Source of the DNA: Homalodisca vitripennis
Lineage: Eukaryota; Arthropoda; Insecta; Hemiptera; Cicadellidae
Length of the DNA stretch: 64,000 nt
Assembly: GCF_021130785.1 (NCBI RefSeq)
Contig: NW_025778916.1
Location: 81,783 to 145,782 of the forward strand
Direction: 5' to 3'
This document shows, piece after piece, positions 31,826 through 40,590 of this stretch (position 1 is the first letter of the stretch; each line of letters starts with the position of its first letter). Both the position numbers and the translations under genes were made by a program. The notes beneath the pieces are model-generated. The model did not search any database and had not been told where the DNA came from. It saw nothing but the letters and a program-made list of their open reading frames with translations.

Positions 31826-32045
31826 AAAATTTTGAAACGTGGAACGTAAAAACGTGAACGTGGAACGTAAAACGTGAACGTGGAACGTAAAACGTGAACG
31901 TGGAACGTACGAGAACGTGAACGAGAACGTGAACGAGAACGTGAACGAGAACGTGAACGAGAACGTGAACGAGAACGTGAACACGAAACGTGGAACGTGA
32001 ACACGAAACGTGAAAACGTGGAACGTACAACGTGGAACGTGAACA
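31826..32045. repeat. ACGT-rich tandem repeat array
   Basis: About 220 bp built from 6- to 20-bp variants of GAACGT, including six units of GAGAACGTGAAC and several GTGGAACGTAAAAC. Lies between the ATPase end and the PLA2 gene start. The same position in copy C holds about 570 bp of related but expanded repeat (54245..54815). It yields spurious Arg-Ser or Val-His ORFs. Function unknown. Confidence 0.8.
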
Positions 32046-32124
32046 GATTTACCGTTTTTCTGTTATTTTCATAATGTAAATAAAAATTAAAGATAATATA
32101 AAAATAATTGTAACAAATATTTTA

Positions 32125-32813
32125 TCAAGTAGATTTGTCAGACCACTGAGCAGCATTTATATTAGAAAATTTATTCAGATATTTACCATTTTTAGGCTTC
32201 AAAGTTAGATTAATAGTTAAAAATCCGTAGTCTTCCTTCCAAATTTTATCACATAACTCAATAAAGTGGTTAAAACTCATATCAGATCCCACATAATTGT
32301 TATAAATCTTTCTCGAATAGTGATCATCTTGCTTAAAAATACACAACATATTCAGGTTATTTCTTATAACTTGTTTATCAACCTTTGAAAAGCATTGAGA
32401 AAGATAGATACAAGAGATATTTTTGTGACGGGACATTACGAAATATTCCTTAATAACGTCTTGATTTTCTAAAATACAATCATCGAAAACGATTAAAGAA
32501 TTTGGTTTACATTCGCTTAAGTGAACTATGTCCTCGGAAGCATTATAAAAAATGTGATATTTTTTTGTTTAAGTTTTTCTCAATATTTTCAAATCTTTCT
32601 TGTAATTTTTTATAGGCGTCTTGTTCTAAAGATTTACTAAAAACATACAAATTGGAATAAGGAATCAACCTATTGTAGATAAAATTCAATAGTAAAGTTG
32701 TTTTTCCACATCCACTTGAACCAACAATTAACAATCTGATTGGTTGATCTTTCTTATTTTCTTCAAACGTTTGAAGTTTTATCTGATCTTTTTTGCTTTA
32801 AAAATTTCTCCAT
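32125..32813 (-). pseudogene. ATPase: Packaging ATPase (FtsK/HerA type)
   Basis: The ATG at 32813 is in CTATTTAAATGGAG. Walker A GSSGCGKTTL at about 32700..32729 and Walker B-like LIVFDD at about 32481..32498, then a conserved SRHKNISCIYLSQ (arginine-finger region). About 229 codons, the usual size for Polinton genome-packaging ATPases. Two one-base frame changes, near 32785 and 32570, separate the readable segments 32543..32734 and 32125..32436. The divergent penton-like gene starts 40 bp away. Confidence 0.85.
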
Positions 32814-32853
32814 TTAAATAGAAGATTTTCATCTTGAAGCAACGCTTGCGAAA

Positions 32854-33588
32854 ATGAAGCTGTTCAAGTTGACTTCAGAAAGCTCTAAATTAGTTTTAAA
32901 CTTGGAACATCCTATACACTTAGAGGAAGAATCAAATTATTTTATCGGTTTAAGCGGTTTTTATTCTGACAATTTTGTAATAAATATTAGTGAAAGTTCT
33001 CCTTATTGTATAGGATTTAGTGAGAAGAACATAACAAAATATTATGGTTTAAACAAAGGATATTATACTTTCGATCAAATTAAAAATTCCCTTAAAAATT
33101 ATCTGAAAACATTCAAACAATCAGATAAATCTTTAAACTTTGACGAAAACAAGTTTGAAATGCAAAAAAATTATCTCTCTAATAAAATTCAAATAAAATC
33201 ACCAGTAAGAATAATGTTTTCAGCAATTATTGTAGATTTGTTAGGGTTTGTTCAAGAAACTATTGAGCCAAATCAGGTATATTTAGGAAATAAAACGCCA
33301 AAATTTAGACCGTTCGATGTAATTGAAGTGCACTGCAATCTCGTTGAACCTAGTTTTGAAAATCATACCGAACATTTACACAAAGAATCTGAAATTTTGT
33401 ACACTTTTTTTCCAAGTGTTGCTTATGGATCAAAAATCAGTGAAAAGCCGAATGAAATCGATTATATTCCAATTAGAAAAAATATTAAAAGAATTCAAAA
33501 AATCTCTCTAACTATACAAGACTCTGAGGGAAATTTATTAAATAATAAGAGTAAAACAACAATATATTTAAGATTGAAAAAGGAATAA
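32854..33588 (+). CDS. Penton-like minor capsid protein
   Basis: Intact, 244 residues. The pattern of beta segments, the middle IVDLLGF, VIEVHCNLVEP, ILYTFFPSVAYGSKI and the end SLTIQDSEGNLLN-(8)-IYLRL match the single-jelly-roll minor capsid (penton) protein of arthropod Polintons. It occupies the five-fold vertices. Transcribed divergently from the ATPase; the start context GCGAAAATGAAG lacks the TAAATGG box. Followed by a near-perfect GC-rich palindrome (33637..33656) that could end transcription. Confidence 0.8.
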   Translation: MKLFKLTSESSKLVLNLEHPIHLEEESNYFIGLSGFYSDNFVINISESSPYCIGFSEKNITKYYGLNKGYYTFDQIKNSLKNYLKTFKQSDKSLNFDENKFEMQKNYLSNKIQIKSPVRIMFSAIIVDLLGFVQETIEPNQVYLGNKTPKFRPFDVIEVHCNLVEPSFENHTEHLHKESEILYTFFPSVAYGSKISEKPNEIDYIPIRKNIKRIQKISLTIQDSEGNLLNNKSKTTIYLRLKKE

Positions 33589-33636
33589 AAATGAGTTGAT
33601 GATGACAAAATTCAATATTTTTACTTAAAAAACAAG

Positions 33637-33656
33637 GGGCTATTCGAATGGCCCCT
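33637..33656 (+). terminator. GC-rich palindrome after the penton-like gene
   Basis: GGGGCTATTCGAATGGCCCC, almost perfectly self-complementary, 48 bp after the stop codon in AT-rich surroundings. A transcription end or RNA-stability signal is inferred. Its counterpart in copy C is scrambled. Confidence 0.4.
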
Positions 33657-33738
33657 TAACAATCTTCATCCTGACACTGTTTTTTATCAATGAATCTGAC
33701 CTTTATTCTCAAAATAAAAATTACTAGTTAAATTTCTT

Positions 33739-33752
33739 TTCTATCTAAATGG
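33739..33752 (+). promoter_or_regulatory. TAAATGG start box, BRO-like gene
   Basis: TTCTATCTAAATGG; its ATG (33749..33751) starts the BRO-like ORF. Same form as at polB (44027..44040). Confidence 0.55.
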
Positions 33753-34515
33753 AGTCAGTTGTAGACCTACTCAACAATCAACTTACATTCAATAATAAAG
33801 ACATTTGCACGATTGTTGACGAAAATAATGAAATTTGGTTTAAGGCTAAAGATGTTGCAGAGGTGTTAGAATATAAAGATACGAAGAAAAGCAATTAAAG
33901 AACATGTCAAAGAAAAATATAAAAAAAGCTTCGAAAACATACATTCTGAAGGTAGGGGTGATTCGCCCCCGCCTTCAAACTTTCAAAAAAAACACTGTTT
34001 TCATAAATGAAGCAGGCATATATTCTTTAATCTTGAAATCTAAAATGAAAATAGCAGAAATGTTTCAAGATTGGGTTTTAGAAGAAGTTTTACCAAGTAT
34101 TCGTAAATTTGGTGTGTACAAACTTTAAAACGAAAATAAGCAGTTAAAAGATGAAATAAAACAGTTACAAATTTCAGGTCAAATGAAATCCTTGAAAATA
34201 GAGAATCAAGAATTGCGAATGGAATTAATGAAGAGAGATATGATATGTAAAAATTTTGATAAGAAAAAGCACCATGTTTTGGTATTAATTAAGAAGAATC
34301 ACATGTGGGAATATCCTTATTACGTTATCAGAACTCAGAAACGAGAAATACCAAACCGATTAAAACATCTAAAAATAAATTATCCTGAATTAGAGATTTT
34401 GTTCATTGATGACGAACCAAATTCTATCAATCTGTATAACCAAATGAAAGAATCTTTTGAATATTTTTATACAACGGAAATCATTTTACTACAAATATGG
34501 CAGAATCTCGACTGA
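33749..34515 (+). pseudogene. bro: BRO-like protein (BRO-N + C-terminal DUF3627-like)
   Basis: N-terminal BRO domain (IWFKAKDVAEVLEY at about residues 27-40; FINEAGIYSLIL and EMFQDWVLEEVLPSIRKFG farther on), then a coiled-coil linker and a C-terminal domain (HHVLVLIKKN…PNRLKHLKINYPELEILFIDD…NSINLYNQMKE) that resembles DUF3627 of insect large DNA viruses. BRO proteins bind DNA and are common in baculoviruses, ascoviruses and entomopoxviruses. Broken by one-base indels near 33890 and 33985, and by an in-frame TAA (34126..34128) exactly between the two domains. A GC-rich hairpin lies in the coding region at 33949..33977. Confidence 0.75.
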
Positions 34516-34565
34516 TTTATAGAATATCTAAATTACACGATGAAAATGTTTCTAAATTTTACTAA

Positions 34566-34889
34566 AAACTCTCGATTTATTATATTTTTGTTTGTAAATG
34601 TTTAGCATAACTAGGTAACCATTGTAGAATTCTTTTTTCATATTCACAAGGCATTTCGTTTTTATAACTTTCGCTGAAAATTTTTTTAGCACAATCTTTG
34701 CAAAAAGCATCTTTTCTATCTTTACTATACTGCCAGTTATTAAATTCAGAAATATTTTTAATTTCTTTACAAAAGTAACACTTTTTCTCTTCTAAAGTTT
34801 AATTTGTTCATTTTATCATATAATTCCTTACAATAACAGTCTTTTCTATTCTCTTCTTGACACTTTGTACATTTCTTTTGAGACTCCAT
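34566..34889 (-). pseudogene. Zinc-cluster protein ZnB, frame-broken
   Basis: The ATG at 34889 is in CTATATAAATGGAGTC. CTKCQEE…, then CYFCKE…FCKDC and a C-terminal LQWLPSYAKHLQTK segment parallel ZnA (34923..35306) module by module, so the two are tandem paralogues. One frame shift near 34800. Repeated CxxC pairs suggest zinc-bound modules of the HNH/phage-type kind; no catalytic motif is visible. Confidence 0.65.
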
Positions 34890-34922
34890 TTATATAGAAC
34901 AAATTATTACACGATGAAAATG

Positions 34923-35306
34923 TTAAACTCTTGAATTATGATATTTTGTTTGTAAATGTTTTTGATAATTATTTAACCATTTTATAGTTCTTCCACATTC
35001 ACATTGAGTATCTTCATAATATAATCTATGAAGATTCTTCTTTACACAATCTTTACAATATGAGTCTTTCTTATCTCTACTATAGTGATCACTATTAAAC
35101 TCTGAAATTTTTTTAGTTTCTTTACATTTAAGACATTCTTTATCTTCCAAAGTTAATTTTTCTATTTTATCATATAATTCTTTATGATATTCCCTTTCAC
35201 AATCTTTGCAATTATAATGCATTCCATCTTTCCTATTTTTATCTTTATAAAATTCATTTAAATCTTTAAATTCTTTGCACTTTGTACATTTCTTTTGATG
35301 CGCCAT
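34923..35306 (-). CDS. Zinc-cluster protein ZnA, 127 residues
   Basis: Intact. Three Cys-pair modules: CTKC at residue 8 with CKDC near 33, CLKC with CKDC in the middle, and C-E-C plus two His (KHLQTKYH) at the end, the latter like a C2H2 finger. The spacing FYKDKNRKDG…YNCKDC is typical of small zinc-binding proteins of phages and insect DNA viruses, often near HNH nucleases, but no HNH residues are seen. The start is in CTATATATAAATGGCG. Role unknown; probably nucleic-acid binding. Confidence 0.7.
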   Translation of the reverse strand: MAHQKKCTKCKEFKDLNEFYKDKNRKDGMHYNCKDCEREYHKELYDKIEKLTLEDKECLKCKETKKISEFNSDHYSRDKKDSYCKDCVKKNLHRLYYEDTQCECGRTIKWLNNYQKHLQTKYHNSRV

Positions 35307-35327
35307 TTATATATAGAAAAATTTATA

Positions 35328-36341
35328 TTACAGTTTTGACTTCTTCAATTCATATTCATAAAACTTTCCGGTTATTTCTTCATTATTTAAATCTTTTATA
35401 CTATAAGTTACAGGATCTGTGTTATTAATTTGATAAATCACAAAGATTTCTCTTGACCAATTGTTCTTATATTTGTTCGAAAATGTTTGTTTTTTACTAA
35501 CAATTCTTACATGATCATTGACTTTAAATTTAGTTTTCGTGTGAATTTCAGGTGGAACATACTTGAAAACGGTCTCTAATAACTCCTTTTCTGCATGCTT
35601 ATCTACGTCTTTCGGTTTCATTTTGATTGTGCTGTGAACTGTATCGTTATAATTGTTTACGATTTTTTTGAAGAATATCGATCCATTTAAAGTTTTTATT
35701 AATCTCAAAAATTACTTTCATTCTCTCATTTTGAGTTCTGTTATATCTCTCTACAATACTTGATTTCTCTTCGTTTTCAGTATGAATAAATCTTAATGTT
35801 GTATTCCCTCAAAACATCGTTTAAATTCTTTATTTTTAAACTCTAAACCCTTATCTGTATGAAGTAGGTTAGGAGGTTTGTGATTGATCCTTATGGCATC
35901 TTTTACTATATCTTCGAAAGCTTTTGAAATATCCTTGCCGTTTTTTCTTTTGATAGCTCTTGACCAAGCAGATTTTGAGAAAGTATCAATAACATTTAAC
36001 ATATACTTAAATCCATCATTTTGATCTGAATAGTTAGACATTATAACTAAATCTGCTGCCCATAAATCGTCAATTCCTAATGTTATAATTTTTCTCTTTT
36101 TAAACTTTTTTCGTACTGGTGCATGAATTTCTCGAGCTTCAATCTCTATCTCATCTTTAGTCTTCAATTCTTGCTTAACAGGTTTTGGATTTGGATTCTT
36201 TATAAACTTACTCTTGTTTGTCTTACATTTTGAACATTTTGCAGCAATTCTATACAATCCATTTTGAGTTTGAACGATTTTTGAATCTATATTTTTCGTT
36301 TTCTTTTTACACTTGTGACAGTGAATTAAATCATCTTCCAT
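35328..36341 (-). pseudogene. INT: Retrovirus-like integrase (rve) with zinc-ribbon N-terminus
   Basis: Begins MEDDLIHCHKCKKK with Cys8, Cys11, Cys35 and Cys38: a DUF5679-like ribbon like the stand-alone 47-residue protein. The rve core has Asp in DDLWAADLV, Asp in LLHTDKGLEF, and Glu in the later segment IVERYNRT, completing D,D-35,E. The C-terminal part resembles a chromatin-binding SH3-like region (KVNDHVRI). It integrates the element, giving 6-bp duplications in Polintons. Two one-base frame changes, near 35805 and 35668. The ATG directly follows the polB stop in GATATGTAAATGG. Confidence 0.87.
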
Positions 36342-36350
36342 TTACATATC
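36338..36350 (-). promoter_or_regulatory. TAAATGG box overlapping the polB stop and integrase start
   Basis: Coding strand GATATGTAAATGG: the TAA ends polB and the ATG begins the integrase, so the box spans both. Confidence 0.5.
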
Positions 36351-36876
36351 AAAGTTTCCAAGTTTATTTAATTCGTCTAATATATCAGATTTTGCTTCAT
36401 TTTTTATAGCCATACGGTACTGTATCGATCTTATTTTCTAGGACAATTCTCTTATCATCTTTAGCGTTCAGTGCCAGCTTGTTTATGGTAACAGTGTACA
36501 ACTCATGTTTATAACTTTTGATGACTGTCATCTCCCTAAATTCTTCTTTATCTTCGAACAAACATCTCTTCAAGTTTTCGATATTTATTGTTTTATTTAC
36601 AACGCTTCTCTTAATTCCTTTACACCTAACTGGGTTTTTATCTAGATATTTGTACGAGTACATCTTAGACCTTAAACCACAAAATTCTTCTAAGATTTCG
36701 CCATTTAACTCATCTTTGAATTTCCCTATTACCTTCTTATTTTTAGTAGTGAAACATTCGTGATCTTTTGGATAATCACTTGTATCAAAGTCATCTATAT
36801 TTTCTTTAATAATTTTAAAAGGATCTCGTTTCAATTCTAGAAAATAACTGTCTGTATCCATGTAACACAGATTCAA

Positions 36877-36881
36877 ATCTG
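36877..36881 (+). repeat. Target site duplication, left (ATCTG)
   Basis: ATCTG precedes the LTR at 36882 and recurs at 40586..40590. Removing one copy and the element restores the contiguous order seen in copy C. Confidence 0.9.
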
Positions 36882-37684
36882 TGTACCGTTTTTATAGCAC
36901 ATATTTTAAATTTATATGGAGCTAATACTTTATAAATTAAACAACTTTTCGGAAATACTTGGTTTATTCCGAAATTCAAGTTTACCAAAAAAATTAACAA
37001 AGTTTACAAACTTTTGATTCGATTTTCTTCAAAACTTCACACAATCGAACAAATCTAATTAAGAGTCTGATTAAAAATGAATTAAAATTAAAATGAAACT
37101 AAAAATTTATACTTCTCAAAAAATGGTTTAAATTAACAAAATAAAATAAAAGTTCTCTTCTCAAAATACTCAAAATCAATATAACACAAAACTTGATATT
37201 AACTTTATGACCAAAATTTAATTCACAATACTTCAAAAAATGTAATTAATTCTCAGACTCTGAAAGATGGGAAAACTTTAGAAATTTTAATTACAACAGT
37301 ATAAAAAATCAAAGATATTAACTAAACGCTGGTACGGGACTTACTACTTTGAAGATTACGGAGGCTGATAGGGATTTAATACGCACTGAAGAAAAATTAA
37401 AAAACTTGAATTTAATTTACACGCGATAAAAAAATGGAATTACTCTAAATCCCACACTATAGGGTTAGAGGAAGAGGCGATTCTCAACAGGACCTTGTCG
37501 TCGTGGCTTGAAGACTCGAACTGAATCCTCCAGCGAGCCGGGAGGAACGCATCACCCGATACGTCACTGACCGATCAGCTGATTGCCGGTCCAACTGAAC
37601 AAACAAAGTCCCCGCACCGCGTCTAGTTAATAAGAGCCTACTTCCTACCGCGATTCAGCATAAATGAATTTGAACTATGGTACA
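36882..37684 (-). repeat. LTR (left, probably 3')
   Basis: Starts TGTACCGTTTTTATAG and ends GAACTATGGTACA. Nearly identical to 39775..40585. Confidence 0.88.
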
Positions 37685-39774
37685 TATTTTTCCCTAGCCC
37701 GAAGCTGCAATCACGGTAGGAACCTAAACCTTTAAACACTCATCCCGGACTAAGTACAATAATATCCCTCCACATGCACACTTTTAAATAACAATTCTTT
37801 TTGTACATATCACTACGTGGAGGCTGTGATGTGTAGTCCGAGGGGTGATGTGGTAGAAGGTGTCCGACGTCCAGTGTGGGTCCCCAGGTAGCCATCGCAG
37901 AGGGATGTGGTAGGTGAGGAGTAGAGGCAGGTAGCTTCTCCAATGATTGTACGGCCGGTGCAGTGCGGCGGCCTCGTTGATCTCGTGGTTGGCTGGCTCT
38001 GGTTCGCTAATAGCACTGCTACCTGCTCCTCCAATCTAATAACAATTTCAGCCAGCGAGGCATTGAGCTCTTGGAGGACATTCCTTTTACAAAATATTCC
38101 CTCCGTATAATTGTATGGCTGTCAGTCTTTCACGGTGTTTCTTATTGTACGCCTGCGCCAGTGTCACGAATGTAAACCATTACCAGATGTTGTTAATTAC
38201 AATACAATCAATTTACAGGGATTACAATGGCACAATAATCAATTGTTTACACACAATAAACCTCATATAGTGATAAAAAAAAACAATATTACCCTGTCCT
38301 TCTACATATGAAGGAACAGGGAAGAAATATCACTATTAATACAACTCATTGTATACCAAAAAATATTACCCTGTCCTTCTCTATTGGAAGGAACAGGGGA
38401 CAAAAAAAAAACCACAACATTACCAAAATTACCCTGTCCTTCTACATTTGAAGGAACAGGGAAGAAATATATCTCATGATATATCACAATACCTCTGTGT
38501 ATTAATTTCATACACCATTAATGCCATTCATTGTCCCTGAAAATTACATGGTTTACAAACCACACTCCTATCACACACACTTACACTGGCATTTTATATT
38601 ATGACTTCTCATCTTTGCCATTCAATTGCTGAAATAAAAACGTCGTCACATCACCCTTTTATATTCCAATATTTATTTGTATAATAATAATAAACTACTG
38701 GACTCTCATACTTAACTTGTTTTGTGTTTTGGGCCAAATTAATACATAATTATATAATCAATTCTTGAAGTTAATTTAGAAATAAATTATATTGCCAATT
38801 TATTGTTTTTAGACCCATCTTCAATTCCTTTTCGACAATATAATTGTCCTGAAAATAAAACATACTGACCTTTGCCGGGGGGGGCTAATGTTTATTGAGT
38901 TTTCAAATTTCACATTTCAAGTTTTAATTATAATTTTGAAATATGCACCTTTAAAAAAAAGAAAACAAACTATCTTTATTTTAAAACAAAAACACATTTT
39001 ACCAGGATCAATATTTCCTTGTTATTTCTGATAAGCATTTCACATGAAAATATTCAATCATATTGCCCAGTCATATCTTTACTGCCGTGTCATAAACTCT
39101 TTCGCTTATCGGGCCCCACTTAGTTTTCACTTATCAGAGTCACTTCGCTTTCACTTATCGGGTTCACTTGTAATTAAACTTTACGATACGGACTCTTCTG
39201 AACCAATACTTTTACAACGCGCTGAATTATTGCGGGTTGGGAACATCCGGACCTTTTTACATTTACACAGGAAACCCTCACAATAATCCTTTCTCCTGCC
39301 CTCATTGTTCTTGACCCTTTCTTCAATACCTATAATTATTTTATTTATTGTTTTACCCACTTTCAGATTACAAGCACTGTCCCTAATATTAAATTTCAAA
39401 GTGGACCTTCACATTTTCCTAAGATTATTACGGTGTCGTATTTAAAAGCATTTCCGTCCCTAAAATTTTATTTCAAATATAATTCCTTTTTGAGCAACAG
39501 ATCCACATGCGCTAGCTCCATTTTTATTTTAAAATAATTTTCTTAAAATAAATCAAATATTCCAAACTGACAATATTATTCTAAGTCCTCAGTCTTACAC
39601 ACTACACAAAATTATACAGGTTTATACACAATGTTCAAGTTCATACAAGTCTTATACAAGTTACACACACTTTCATGAATTATACAAGTTTATACCAGTT
39701 TACAAGTTCTTTCCTGTAAGTAACCTGTTGTACAAGTTTATGCTCAAAAAGAAATAGCAGAGTGGCGCAAATTA
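37685..39774. other. LTR-element interior, no coding capacity
   Basis: No reverse transcriptase, integrase or gag pattern. Contains three hairpin repeats (38292..38461), CACTTATCGG-type short repeats near 39105..39165, and ATACAAGTT repeats near 39620..39735. The short ORFs at 37740..38034 are not convincing. Confidence 0.7.
38292..38461. repeat. Three 30-bp hairpin repeats
   Basis: CCCTGTCCTTC-(8)-GAAGGAACAGGG at 38292..38321, 38369..38398 and 38432..38461, spaced 77 and 63 bp. Each is an inverted repeat with one unpaired A in the stem; the loop varies. Function in the element unknown. Confidence 0.8.
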
Positions 39775-40585
39775 TGTACCGTTTTTATAGCACATATTTT
39801 AAATTTATATGGAGCTAATACTTTATAAATTAAACAACTTTTCGGAAATACTTGGTTTATTCCGAAATTCAAGTTTACCAAAAAAATTAACAAAGTTTAC
39901 AAACTTTTGATTCGATTTTCTTCAAAACTTCACACAATCGAACAAATCTAATTAAGAGTCTGATTAAAAATGAATTAAAATTAAAATTGAAACTAAAAAT
40001 TTATACTTCTCAAAAAATGGTTTAAATTAACAAAATAAAATAAAAGTTCTCTTCTCAAAATACTCAAAATCAATATAACACAAAACTTGATATTAACTTT
40101 ATGACCAAAATTTAATTCACAATACTTCAAAAAATGTAATTAATTCTCAGACTCTGAAAGATGGGAAAACTTTAGAAATTTTAATTACAACAGTATAAAA
40201 AAATCAAAGATATTAACTAAACGCTGGTACGGGACTTACTACTTTGAAGATTACGGAGGCTGATAGGGATTTAATACGCACTGAAGAAAAATTAAAAAAC
40301 TTGAATTTAATTTACACGCGATTAAAAAAAAATGGAATTACTCTAAAATCCCACACTATAGGGTTAGAGGAAGAGGCGATTCTCAACAGGACCTTGTCGT
40401 CGTGGCTTGAAGACTCGAACTGAATCCTCCAGCGAGCCGGGAGGAAACGCATCACCCGATACGTCACTGACCGATCAGCTGATTGCCGGTCCAACTGAAC
40501 AAACAAAGTCCCCCGCACCGCGTCTAGTTAATAAGAGCCTACTTCCTACCGCGATTCAGCATAAATGAATTTGAACTATGGTACA
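39775..40585 (-). repeat. LTR (right, probably 5')
   Basis: Starts TGTACCGTTTTTATAG and ends CTATGGTACA, followed by ATCTG. Confidence 0.88.
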
Positions 40586-40590
40586 ATCTG
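40586..40590 (+). repeat. Target site duplication, right (ATCTG)
   Basis: Matches 36877..36881. Confidence 0.9.

Larger units (their letters stand above)
36882..40585 (-). mobile_element. Non-autonomous LTR retrotransposon in polB
   Basis: Two direct repeats of about 803 and 811 bp (36882..37684 and 39775..40585) with TGTACC…GGTACA termini and a 5-bp ATCTG duplication. The 2.1-kb interior has no gag or pol. A purine-rich stretch (GGGCTAGGGAAAAATA, reverse strand) lies against the left repeat, which suggests the element runs on the minus strand with its 3' LTR on the left. The two LTRs are nearly identical, differing mainly by homopolymer indels, so insertion was recent. Family not assigned. 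Confidence 0.88.

Noticed and set aside
31804..32030. Arg-Ser and Val-His repeat ORFs
   Set aside because: Translations of the ACGT-rich tandem repeat; all frames are open because of the repeat unit.
28609..34515. Alternative genetic code with TAA as sense
   Set aside because: Three in-frame TAAs exist, but TAA also ends several genes at the expected place (integrase neighbour, PLA2 true end, P4). Kept only as separate observations.
35328..36341. Integrase taken as evidence of a retrovirus
   Set aside because: It has no reverse transcriptase or gag partner and lies beside polB and capsid genes, the Polinton arrangement.
37740..38034. Possible gag fragment in the LTR element
   Set aside because: Two short overlapping ORFs on the same strand with no CCHC or capsid pattern.
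38292..38461. CRISPR-like array
   Set aside because: Only three palindromic repeats, irregular spacing, in a eukaryotic LTR element; no cas genes.
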